A DNA stretch of 64,000 nt, from the NCBI GenBank assembly GCA_001051155.2, contig JYIP02000002.1:751583-815582 (forward strand), given 5' to 3'. Position 1 is the stretch's first letter. Each line of letters starts with the position of its first letter. The notes beneath the pieces were generated by a model. That model worked only from the letters and a program-made list of their open reading frames with translations, was not told where the DNA came from and made no database searches. Source of the stretch: Chrysoporthe austroafricana. Taxonomy: Eukaryota > Ascomycota > Sordariomycetes > Diaporthales > Cryphonectriaceae. Below are positions 1 to 10,923 of this stretch, piece after piece. A program made the position numbers and the translations under genes.

Positions 1-1881
1 TGCAGAACAGACTGCTTCGGGCGTGTACGAATCTAGGTATCTTCTTGTATGTATAGTTTGAGACGGCGCGGGAGCATGGCAAGGCAGATGTGCCCCGACG
101 CCACAAAATGTCAGTGGTCACACACCCCAGGCCTGTCACGATACCCCAGCTCTGGTGTCCTTGTCCTTCTGGTAGATCTGGCGGCCGACCCGAAACACTG
201 TCAAGACTTACAGGGCTGAGGAGGAGGTGTGGCCGGAAAAAGAGGCCGTGGCCTTGGCTGAATTGAGTTTTCCGAGGGCGGACAGCCTATCACCCGACTT
301 ACATGTGGACGAGACCAGGACGGCGACCCGGCGCTCCTGCACGGCTCTCACCCAATAGACCCCTACGTCACCGCCCGTGACGCCGGTGCTGTGCGGCCCA
401 GGCATCCTCACGCGATCCGCAGCAAAAACCACCGGCGGCCAGGCCGCAGGCGGCCGGCCCTAGATGGAGGTACTACTGGTATGGACGGGCTGACGTTCCC
501 AGAGGACAGCCCCAAGCCAGTCCCCCACGAGCAAACGGGAGACCGTGACGATCGTCGGGCGCAGGGACCAGGGGGTCTCCACGTCCAGGGGCCTGGCGAC
601 AGAAAATGACTAACCGGCCGGGGGGGGTGGCTGACAGGGGGAGCCATCCCGCGGTGCTGGCAGGCCAGCCAGTCAGTTAGTCAGTCAGGTCGAGCCGAGC
701 ACGTACGTCTTAGAGGAAACGGTTCAGCTCAAGTTTCGTGTTTTAGGGTTGGAGTTGTCTGGTACGTTCCCCAGCCAGCGGGGGCGGGCCGTCAGCACCC
801 TCTGGGAACCCTCTGGGGTCTTAGTACCGTAGCATGTGCGTCGCAGGCGGGCTGGGCTGGACGGGGGAGGTCGAGGGAGAGAGGTGACTGTCTGTCTAGT
901 CAGTACCGTCAGGAAGGGCGGCATGGTGAGATCGACAGGCAAGGTGGCGATGAGGAGAGATGAAGGCTACCCGACCCGGAGATGATCGAAGTGAAGAGAG
1001 ACGGCGGGGGCACGGGGCAGGCTTGGGATCTGGAGAACCTCATGACCCGCCAGCACGCCTTGATACGTGGACACGTAGGAACAGTGAGTGGGTAGACACG
1101 GGCCATACCATGGAAACACTGCTGCTGTTCTATGCTATGCTATGCACTGCTGCAGGCGGACCGCCATAGTACCACGTAAGGCTATAGGCCAGGATCCCTG
1201 TGGGGCGAGGGGGCCCCTGCTCCCCTGGGGCCGGTACCACAGCGCGGTACCTACAGGCCAGGCACGCCAGGCACGCGGGGTGGGGTACCCGCGCCATGGT
1301 GAGGCAGGCTAGAGGCGCACCGGCCGCAGGTAAACACCTGCAGACAACCTGAAGGGGCGGCTGAGAGCCAATGGGGCGGGCGCTGCCGGGAGCTTCTGGG
1401 GGGAACGGTGGACGGGGCCTAGGGATGGGGTCTAGGGGCCGGGGCCTAGTGGGCTACCCTGTTTCGACGGCAGCCTGCGCCTGCGCCTGCGCCTGTGCCT
1501 GAGGGCGAGCTGTTGTTTCCTCGCGCGCGCCGGTCGGCTGCCCTTGTGGCTGGGCGTCCCTGCAGGGCCCTGCTGGTGTGGCAGCAGCACCAGCAGCAGC
1601 AGCACCAGCCAGATTTATGTGGTTTCAAGCCGATGCTGGCAGGGGAAAAGGAGGTGTGGGCCCCACGTCGCGCCCCTGGGTCATTGGCCAATGACATGCG
1701 CGACGCAGGGAGCAGGTGCATGAACCACCGACGCGGCTATCATCTCACCTCGCTCGTCTCGCTCGGCCTGGCGTCTGGGCCTCTCTCTCTCTCTCTGTGC
1801 GTGTCGTGTCCTGTCGTGTCCTGCCGTGTCCCTCCTCACCGCGTCTTGTCGTCTGTGTCCCTTGGGCCTCGACCTGGCCGT

Positions 1882-1918
1882 CCTGCCCTGCCCTGCCCTG
1901 CCCTGCCCTGCCCTGCCC
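1882..1918. repeat. TGCCC pentanucleotide microsatellite
   Basis: About seven consecutive copies of a 5-bp CCTGC/TGCCC unit, seen directly. It lies in non-coding DNA and creates spurious open frames on both strands. Confidence 0.85.
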
Positions 1919-2100
1919 CGTCCGGGCACATGCCCTCATCCCAGCCGGGGATCGAGTCCACTCGTTCGTGCATACGATTCGCTTCATTCCTTCCAGCCTG
2001 GCCTCGATCAGTGGGTCTCCACTTTCCCTGCCCATCTCCATGTCCACGGCTGGCTGCCATGAGTCCATAATCCACCACCCTGGACCATACCAGACACCAA

Positions 2101-2130
2101 GACCAGACCAGACCAGACCAGACCAGACCA
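2101..2130. repeat. GACCA pentanucleotide repeat
   Basis: Six perfect GACCA units followed by a degenerate copy. Non-coding, in the region upstream of the TBC-domain gene. Confidence 0.9.
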
Positions 2131-2600
2131 GATCGGACCAACAGCGCGCTCCCTTGGCCAGGAAGGCACCCTGCCAGAACCTGTGTGGCCGGCCAGCTCC
2201 TCGGACCGGCAGATTGTCCCTCGACGGCCTCGCCCTCCTGATCTCGCGCCCTCTGCACCGTACCACCGGCCGCGCTTCTGGAACCTGCTGCGGGCGGGTC
2301 GACCGACATGCGCCAGGCATCCCCTCCGTCTTGTTTCACTACGTTTTCATTGCCCACCGTGTGAGACACAGCGCGACGAGGACCGCTGGACCCTCCCGCC
2401 TCCGCTGCCTGGCCGATCGTGCGTCCTGCCGACCTGGCATCGTGGGGAGGAAGGAGGAGACGAGACACACGCGCTACGTCCCTCGCGATCAACCGGCCTG
2501 ACTCCTGCATCCGAGTCGTCTCGAGCAGCAGCAGCCCTCGACTCGCCCGGCGTGGATCCCCTGCAAGCGAAGGGGAGGGCAGAAAAAAAAAAAAGAGGAA

Positions 2601-2624
2601 GAGAGAGAGAGAGAGAGAGAGAGA
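2601..2624. repeat. (GA)12 microsatellite
   Basis: Twelve GA units preceded by a 12-base A-run and GAGGAA. It lies about 520 bp upstream of the start codon at 3146 and may fall within the promoter or 5' leader. Confidence 0.9.
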
Positions 2625-3145
2625 AGCAGCCACGGCACACGATACCCACTTCCGCCCCAGTCCACACCGACCTTGCGGCCCCGGCGCTGGACGCGACCTC
2701 CAGGAGAGGCCCGACTTCGTGGTCAGAGTAAATAAACCGTACTGGCCCTGGGCTCTCACCACCCCCACCCTCCCCCCTGCCCCGTCTCCGTCTCAAGGCA
2801 GCAGACAGGACCGACCTCGACCAGACAGATGCATTGACGACGACCTCGACCCAAGCCCACACTGGACCTGTCCACACCAGCATACCCCAAAGAGGACAGG
2901 ACTTCTCCTACGTCTTGTCTCACGCGGGACCCGGCCCTCGAGAGACCCGGCCCCAGGCACTCCGCCCTTCGACCCCTGCCCTTTTTTCTTTTCTGTAGCT
3001 GGGCGCCTGTCGTGCTCGACTCACAGGTGGCCCTCCCGTCATTCCAGTCTCAGCCCTTCGCGACCGATCCCTTCGCCCTCGCACCCAGCCGCCGCTCGAG
3101 TCACAGCCTCGAGGCGCGGGTCGGGAGCCCGCCCTTCCCTTCTCG

Positions 3146-6100
3146 ATGGAAGCCGACCAGGAGACCGCCAGCCCTGCTGGTGCCGTCGGGCCTGGCCCGA
3201 AACACCATAAACATGCCTCCTCACTCTCGAGCCCGACCGCCGCCTTCTCTCCTACCCTCTCCGAGCATAACCGCCAGCGAAGCAGCTCGAACCCTCACGG
3301 CGCCACCGTCAAGAGGATCGCCGAGCACGACTCCCTCGTTACCGTCCGCCTGTCCGAGCCCCCGAGGCAGCTGACTCTCAACACCGACCTCCCGCCGAAC
3401 GGCGCCGCCATCGCCGCCGCCGCCGGCGGCACCACCATCCAGGACAGGAGGAGCCTGTTCAGGAACACGCTGAGCCCCGCGTCTGCGACCACCCGCAGCC
3501 CCCTGAGCCCCCTGAGCTCGTCGTTCGACCCGAATGAGGCCCTGAGCCCCGTCACCACCGTACCGGGCAGCAGCCTGAAGCTGAACCTGCAGGAGGAGCT
3601 GGAGGGCATCGACGACGACAGCAAGACGATCGGCGCGGCCGAGGTGGAGGAGAGCGACGACGAGGAGGTGGACTGGGAGGGGCTGCAGAAGACGGAGGAC
3701 GCTGAGTCTAAGGACAACGAGGAAGATGTGGGTTTGATTCCTTCTTTGCCTTCCCGGGGCCTTCGGGGCCCGGCGGCTGTCGTTGTTTGTTCCGTCTACG
3801 GCTACTGACAATGGCTTTGTTGCACAGACTACTGCTATGCTGCTGGCCCGATTAGAACAGGAGAACGACAGATTGGCTACGAACCCGAAGAGCGTCAAGG
3901 TACAGCCCAAGACGAAACTCCAGCAGTCCACACGGAGGCCGCGCCCGCCCTCGATGGCGCAACTACGAGAGATGGTCCAGGGGCCGCAGCCCGCGCCCCT
4001 GCGGTACTCGATGCTGCCGCCGCCCCCGATGACGGACCTCGAGTTCTACGCGGCCCTCGTGAAGGACTACCAGCAGACCGCTGCGCGGCTGCCGACGCTG
4101 CTGGCCAACAAGATCCGGAAGGGCATCCCGCCGCCGCTGCGCGGGGTCGTCTGGCAGAGCATGTCCTCGGCGCGGGACGCGACGCTGGAGGATGCGTTCG
4201 AGAGGTTCACCGGCGAGTCGAGCCCGTATGAGGGCCTGATCGGCAAGGACCTCGGGCGCAGCTTTCCCGGCGTCGAGATGTTCCGCGACCCCGAGGGCGA
4301 CGGGCAGCGGATGCTGGGCCGTGTCCTCAAGTGCTACAGCCTGTACGACCAGAAGATCGGATACTGCCAGGGCCTCGCGCTGCTGGTCGGCCCGCTCCTG
4401 ATGCACATGAGCGACAAGCAGGCCTTCTGCGTCCTGGTCAAGTAGGTTCATCACCACACGGGCGGGCACCCGGCCCGAAGGCGAATATGGAATAGTCTGC
4501 ATTGCTAACTAGAGAACTAGGCTCATGGAGCAGTATGACCTCAGGTCGTCTTTCCTGCCCGACCTGTACGGGCTGCACGTCAAGATCTACCGTGAGTCGT
4601 CCCGTCTTGACACATCCTCCCGGGGGGTCAGGACCTTGGTCCAGCGCGCGAGAGCGTTCCGACACGTGACAGATGCTGTTGCGACCCTGGAGATCGTGTG
4701 GGCTGCATGTGCTGACTGAAACTGCTGCAGAATTCCGGGAACTGCTCCGAGACAATCTGCCCGTGTTATCGGACCATTTGGACGATTTGCAGGTCGACCC
4801 AGCCTACGTTTCACAATGGTTCCTGTCATTCTTCGCGGTGACCTGTCCCCTGCCCATGCTGTTTCGTAAGTTTTCTGAGTCCGCTACCGATCAGGGCGTG
4901 CACAATTGACGCGAACCAGGTATCTACGATGTGATCTTCGCCGAGGGTGCATCCGAGACTATTATGCGGGTGGCTCTTTCGCTTATGAGGCGTAATCAAC
5001 CCAGGATCCTTGCCCTGACCGAGATGGGGGATGTCTTGCAGCTGCTCCTGAGCCGTAGCCTGTGGGACGCTTATCATGTAACCTGCCCTCTTCCTGCGCC
5101 CGCAGCGCCCGTCCGTGCAATGAAATGCTGACCAACGAAAACAGTACAACGCAGACGAGTTTGTGTCCGATTTCGTCAGTCTCTCGCCCGTCGTTAGCAG
5201 AGAGCGACTCGCGGCGCTTGAGCAGGGGTACAGGGAGAGCCAACTAACGCATCCACCCAACCACCTAAGCGCCAATGCGGAAAGGTCCTCGGAGGTTACT
5301 AACGCTGCATCCCGCTTCCTTGGGCGCCTCTGGGCCAACTCCACCACATCCCTCAAAGCATCCTCCAGCAACAACAACTCCTCCTCCTCAGCCTCGAACC
5401 TCACCCCCGGCGCCGCCTCCCGACCGCTAAGCATGCTCAAGCGGAGCGCATCGAAACAAAGCCTGGCCTCCACCCTCAACTCCATGGAAGCCAGCTCGTC
5501 GGCGTCGTCCGCAGCCAGCGTCCTGAGCACCGTCTCTACGGACGCCACCTCCATCTCCCGGGACTCCACAGCCGACATCTCCTCGACCCTCGGGCGCGAC
5601 TCCAAGGTGGTCTTCCAAAACCACAACTCCGACAGCCGGAACCTCCACACCCAGATCGAAGACCTCCTCACCGCCCTGAGCGACCTGCAGCGGCAGCATG
5701 CCCTCCTGGCCGACCAGCTGCAGCGCGAGCGCGAAGAGCGCGACGAGGACCGAAAGGCGGTGAGGTCGCTGCTCAGCGGCATTAGGAGACAGGCGAGCAG
5801 CGAGACCGTCATCACGTCGCACAGCGGCGACAGCGACGCGACGATCAGACCCGACGGGGTCAGCTCGCACGATGGGTCCCTGACGGATCTCCTGGATAGC
5901 ATGGAGGGGCGGTTCGGGGACGACGAGAGCAAGAGGAGGTCATCCATCACACAGACCAAGCCTCAGCTGCGCGACGAGCTCGCGCGCACAAAAGAACAGC
6001 TCCGCATCGAGATGTCCAGGACGCAAGACGCGAACCGCCGCGCGGTCGACCTCGAGCAGGAGATCGCCAACATGAAGGACCAGCTCCGGGAGAGCCACGC

Positions 6101-6637
6101 GCACGTTCGGAACCTCCATACCGACAAGCAGCGTCTCGAGAAGCAGATCCACAGCATGCGCGTGCGGGCCTCAGACTCGGCCGGTAACGACGGCAGCGGC
6201 GCTGGCTGGCTGTCTAGAAACCCCAGCACCAAGTCCACCGCGTCGGGCCTGCGGGAGCTCAAGCTCGGGAGGAGCCAGTCGACGCCGTCGCAGATCTCGG
6301 TCACCAAGCGAACCTCGTCACTGCTCGGCCCGAGCCCAAGCGACTCGGCGCCCCCGGCCCCCAACCTGGCGGCGCAGGCCGCGCCCCCGGCGAACGAGCA
6401 CGAGGCGTTGCTGCTCGAGCTCGTCCAGGCGAAGACCGCAGAGGCCATCGCGAAGCAGGAGGCGGAAGAGGCCAAGCAGAAACTCGAGCAGCTGCGCAAG
6501 TCGCTTGGTGTCACCGGCGACCACCTGCACCCGCCGGGCGACGCCCAGCAGCAGCAGGGCGTCATGGGCATGTTCAGAAGCTTCACGTCGCCTGCCAGTG
6601 AGACGGCTGCCGCGGCTGCTAAGGCCACCGCGCCAGC

Positions 6638-6668
<31 letters not shown>

Positions 6669-6722
6669 ACGCCACCTGCAGCATCGAGCGGCGGTGGAGG
6701 CTTTTGGGGGTGGAGGAGATAG
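3146..6722 (+). CDS. GYP5: TBC-domain Rab GTPase-activating protein, GYP5-like
   Basis: Predicted GAP for Rab GTPases (Ypt1/Sec4 class in yeast GYP5), acting in ER-Golgi and exocytic traffic. Six exons join in frame: 3146-3727, 3828-4441, 4521-4591, 4731-4865, 4920-5077, 5145-6722, giving 1045 aa. Residues 1-285 are a low-complexity acidic/serine-rich region. The TBC domain runs from about 289 (KIRKGIPPPLRG) to about 520. It has the arginine finger in GKDLGRSFPG (R338) and the glutamine finger in YCQG (Q375), so it should be catalytically active. The C-terminal half has serine-rich linkers and several predicted coiled coils (about 670-850), as in GYP5/EVI5 proteins. It ends in an alanine/proline run and WGWRR. 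All five introns have GT..AG borders. The family call is firm; GYP5 over other coiled-coil TBC proteins is my inference. Confidence 0.9.
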
Positions 6723-7750
6723 ATCCGCCACCAGCATGTTCCGCCGCCTACATGATATCGGATCCTTATGACTGCTGTTTGGAATCATCGCCGACCGCTT
6801 GGATACCTGCGGTGTCACTCTCCGGCAAGGACTGGCTACAACCACACGTACACGTACCACCATACCTGCATCCACCTTCACGACTGCGACTCGACTTTTT
6901 TTTAACCACTGCGATTGGCTTATCCACGAACCACCACCGTTGTGCAGTCCCCGTGCGATCACTGGGCTGTGAGAAGAGACGGAAAAGCAGCCCCTGGCTG
7001 CTAGCATTAACGCTTTATCAAATCAAGATTTATCATCATTCGCGGGGGAGAAAAGGAGATGAGCATTCTTGGGCGGGCACGTTTGGCTTCAGTTCAGCAA
7101 CGCACTTTATTCCCACGGCATTAGATTAGGCATTTTCAGGAACCCAGAGAGGGCACATTTCCATGTTGCTCAGCATTGCGATAGCAACGGGGCGGAGTTT
7201 TTATTTTTTTATCTTTTAGATCACACTACATCATCATCACACTACCCCACACCAATAACTCATTGTCTGGGTCTATTGTAGAAATTTGGAATGAGAATGC
7301 ATCATCATCTTCTTTTCCATCCACCATGTCCGCTTCGTCCTCCTCTCCTACGTGATGTCTTTCTACGCAGGCTAGTAGGGCAGTGAGATCAGGGTCCCTT
7401 GGCGGGGGAGGGGGAGGGAGAGAGGCGCAAAGGACCGGGGGGAGGAAGATGGGAAAAGCGCGCCCTCGCGCTGGTGCTTCGTCTACCGTCGCATCGCCGT
7501 ATCCTGGGAATGGCGATGGACATATGATCGCCCTGTCGAAATGTCGCCTACAGAGATAAGGGCCCCCAGGGTCCGCCCGGTGGCCCGACGTGCGGGCATC
7601 TCGAATGCCTGCGGGCGGCCGATCATAATACCAGCCAAGGCCTGTCGGATCGGAGCTAAGGCCTGACGGGGGCCCCAGGGGGGGACTTTGTGTGTGGCAT
7701 CTCATGTTGTGTGTGGGTTAAGTTTAAGTTATGGATGGATGGTGGTGCTT

Positions 7751-7770
7751 ATCGTATCGTATCGTATCGT
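7751..7770. repeat. ATCGT pentanucleotide repeat
   Basis: Four perfect ATCGT units in non-coding DNA. Confidence 0.9.
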
Positions 7771-8037
7771 ATCTGCCGACTAGGGCACGGGGGATATGTT
7801 CTCATGGGAGCCTTTTTTCTGCTTTGACTCGTGGTCCACACGCCTGCCTTCGCGCACGCACGCACAACGAAAGACAAGGCGAAAGACGGTGAGGAGGGTT
7901 AGGCGAGCGGCTAACGGGTTTCGGTCGGCAGCGATCACATGCAATCGGCAGGGCTCAGGAGGGATGATGGGAGAACGGTCGTATGACGACAGCGCGGGTC
8001 GGTCAGCAGGGCTGGTGGTCGGTCGGCGGGTGGGGAT

Positions 8038-8040
<3 letters not shown>

Positions 8041-8084
<44 letters not shown>

Positions 8085-8102
8085 GTTTTTTGGGGGTCCC
8101 TT

Positions 8103-8160
<58 letters not shown>

Positions 8161-8196
8161 TTTCTTTGGCCTACTTTCTTTTTTTTTTTTTTTTTN

Positions 8197-8233
<37 letters not shown>

Positions 8234-8263
8234 GGGGGGGGGGGGGGGGGGGGGGGGGGGGGT

Positions 8264-8300
<37 letters not shown>
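8041..8300. other. Homopolymer tract with unresolved base (assembly gap)
   Basis: Long poly-T runs, interrupted by short G and C islands, lead into a single N at 8196. A poly-G run of about 67 bases and another poly-T run follow. The abrupt T-to-G switch at the N is typical of a filled assembly gap rather than natural sequence. No coding call here should be trusted. Confidence 0.85.
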
Positions 8301-8301
<1 letters not shown>

Positions 8302-9446
8302 GTGCTGTCGCGTAGAGAGGGCCGCCAGCCTCTTTCTTTTTTCTTTTTTCGGTCTCTTTCATCCTAGTTGTCCTTTTTTTTGGTATTTTTGTTTGCGGAC
8401 GGGGGTTGGGCGCGGCGACGCCAAATACAAGAAAAAAAGAGAGAGTGTGAGACACAGAGAGAGATAGTGCGTGTGTGTGTGTGTGTATGCCCAGTTTGTC
8501 CTGTCAAATATGCATGGCATCATCATCATCATCATCAGGGAAGGCCCGTTAGTTACATGGTAGTTACACAGTAGCTGGTTAGTTCGTCCCAGCAGGTCGG
8601 GGAGCTCTGAGCGGCGGGCCTAGCCTGGCTGATGGCGGCACCTAAAATGGACCGACGTTTGTCTCGCCGCCCTGGTGGTACATCCAGTAATCCCTGTTGC
8701 TATGACGGACTGCATCTCTCCTGCGGGATGCGCTAGAGGTGCACTGCTGAAGCCACAGACATCCCTAGGGTTCAAGAGAGAACTTACGTATGGCATGATA
8801 GTTGAGACGGTCTGCGGCGTGCTGCGGTGGCAGTCTGAGGCATAAACGAGGAAAGGACACAGGCGGTACGTATGTACTTGCGTAGGTGCTGATACAGCTG
8901 TAGGCCTGAGTGCTGCAGGTGCCACAGGTGACGAAAGCACCGCCGGGCCAGAGCCCAGAGGGCCGCTAGAGGGGGCACTAGCCACAGCTCCTGGAACGCC
9001 CGACCCCACCGCACTGGGCCGCGCGGGCAGGAAGCTGGCAGAGCTTTGGGTGCTGGCGCCACACACACACGCTACGGCAAACGGGCGTCACTGGGCAGCC
9101 GGGCTAGAACAGGAATCCGAGCAGCCTGGCCTGGGCCCTGGGGCTGGGGAGGCCCTGGGCCTGACCGACAAGGAACACCTCACACCTGCCTGCTGCAAAA
9201 TACGTCGACCACCAAACAGACTTTCCTGTCGTCACCTCCTCCCTCGCACCCCCAAAACAACCCCATCGCCCGGCCGCCACCATACATCTGGACACGACCG
9301 CACCTAGCACCCCCTACGCAACCAGAGACGACCTGAGAACCGCCCCTCCAAGCCTAGGCTCCCTGATCGGACACACTCGCATCCTCCTCGCAGGCTCACG
9401 CACGTGCTCGCTTTTCTGTCTCGACATCACCTCACCTCTTCCCAAG

Positions 9447-10923
9447 ATGGCCGACACCGCCAACGGTGCTTCCACCATGGACTCCTTGAAAGCCAGTGAG
9501 GTAAGCCGGCTGTCTGGGCCCCGGGCGTGTCCATCCCATCCTGCCCTCATGCCGTCGTGCCCTGCGACGGCCCCCCGACCCGGCTCTTCGTCTCTGGTCC
9601 CTTGATGAAGTGCGAGCTAACAGCGTCGCAGTGTTTCAGGACGCCAGGCCGCGGTCCCATCGTCATACCACCTCGATAAGCTGACAACACCTGCCCAGAT
9701 GCCCAGAGCGCCTACGACTCTGTCACCAGCGGTACGCAGATGCCCCCTTCCAGCTTATCCGGTGCTGCCAGCTAACCTCCCCGTCCCTCCCTCCCGCAGG
9801 CCCCGTCGCCCAGTCGGTCCAGGACCAGCACCAGAAGACCGCCGCCGAGCTGTCCAACCTCGCGGCCTCTCGCCAGACCCCCGCCAACCCGACCGCCACC
9901 GGCCAACCCCTGACGCACTACCACTCCTTCTTCTCCGAGCTCCTGTCGTGGAACAACCCTCGTACGTGAACACCGCCACCCCCCCCGGGGCCCCCGGCCA
10001 CCCGGACGCGCGCCGCGGGCGCACGGGCGGGAGACCGGGGCCGTCCGAGATAAGAGCCCCCGTGGGCGCAGAGAGAGAGAGATAGACTGACCGGCCGGGC
10101 TGCACAGGTGCTTCTGCGATCGCCTACGTCTCCATCGTCACCTTCATCTTCGCGGTTAGGTACCTGGATGTGCTGCGATGGGGCTTCCGGCTCACGTGGA
10201 TGGTCCTCGGCACCACCATCGCCGCCGAGGTTGCCGGCAAGCTGGTGATGAACACCGGCCTCGCCAGCCAGCTCCGCCCCCGCAAGTACTACACCGTCCC
10301 CCGCGAGGCCCTTGATGGCCTCATCGGCGACGTCCACGAGCTGGTCAACTTCATCGTCATCGAGTCCCAGCGCATCCTGTTCGCCGAGAACATCGGCGCT
10401 TCCACCACGGTAAGGCAGAGCAACCCGCCTCTTCTCTCTCCCCGCCAAACACCCCCCTTCCCCAAGGGAAAAAAAAGAGAACCCCAGGGCCTGTGAGCCG
10501 GGCTGACAAACAGCTTCTTCTTAGGTCTGCGTCAGCGCCTTCCTCTCGTACTGGCTCGTGAAGATCGTCCCCTACTGGGGCCTCGCGCTCCTCGCCACCA
10601 CCCTCCTCTTCACCGTGCCCCTGGTCTACACCACCAACCAGGAGCTCATCGACCACCACCTCAAGAACGCGCAGGGCATCGTCAGCGCCCAGACCGAGCA
10701 GCTGCGGCAGGTCGCCGGCGTTCACACCGCCCGCGCCACCGAGGTCACCAAGCAGTTCATGGGCGAGCACATCTCCAAGGCCCAGCAGATGCTGCGCGGC
10801 CGTGGCGCTCCCGCCCCCGCCCCCGCCGTCAAGGAGTCCGACTTCCCTGCCGCCCCTAAGGAGGGCTTCAAGGCCGCCGAGGAGCCCGAGGCCAAGCAGG
10901 AGGAGCCTCTGATCTCCACCTAA
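9447..10923 (+). CDS. RTN1: Reticulon-like ER membrane protein
   Basis: Predicted reticulon that bends tubular ER membrane through two hairpin membrane segments. Five exons keep frame: 9447-9495, 9699-9731, 9800-9961, 10108-10409, 10525-10923, giving 314 aa. After an N-terminal stretch ending in a fungal-reticulon-like PLTHYHSFFSELLSWNNP motif come a first hydrophobic block (AYVSIVTFIFAVRYLDVL onward) and the conserved loop with VHELVNF. A second hydrophobic block follows (LVKIVPYWGLALLATTLL). The C-terminal tail is soluble and Ala/Pro/Glu-rich. For intron 1, the first of two overlapping donors (GTGAGG at 9496 rather than GTAAGC at 9501) is chosen because only it preserves the frame into exon 2. 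The N-terminal exons are less certain than the reticulon domain. Confidence 0.88.

Larger units (their letters stand above)
1..3145. other. Gene-poor spacer upstream of the TBC gene
   Basis: No open frame here has fungal protein features; the longer frames are arginine/proline/serine-rich translations of GC-rich repeats. The stretch holds a CCCTG-type pentamer run at about 1882-1918, GACCA units at 2101-2130, an A-run, and a GA dinucleotide run at 2601-2624. The last few hundred bases, pyrimidine-rich, presumably include promoter and 5' leader of the gene starting at 3146, but I could not fix a TATA box or transcription start. Confidence 0.6.
6723..9446. other. Spacer between GYP5-like and reticulon genes
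   Basis: The first few hundred bases are the presumed 3' UTR of the upstream gene. The region holds an ATCGT pentamer repeat (7751-7770), a long poly-T/poly-G stretch with an undetermined base (8041-8300), a GT run near 8468 and an ATC run near 8520. The final 300 bases are pyrimidine-rich leader before the reticulon start. A 159-codon minus-strand frame at 7226-7705 has an ATG but no recognisable features, so it is not called. Confidence 0.6.

Noticed and set aside
1836..2768. 310-codon minus-strand frame and overlapping plus-strand frames
   Set aside because: They translate pentamer and dinucleotide repeats, overlap one another on both strands, and show no domain.
4826..5959. 377-codon minus-strand open frame
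   Set aside because: Antisense of exons 4-6 of the TBC-domain gene, whose plus-strand reading has TBC motifs and splice sites.
7226..7705. 159-codon minus-strand frame
   Set aside because: It has an ATG, but it is proline/arginine-rich, ends in three methionines, lies in the 3' flank of the TBC gene, and shows no recognisable feature.
7796..8467. Open frame with poly-Phe and poly-Gly
   Set aside because: It is only a translation of the homopolymer gap region, including an undetermined base.
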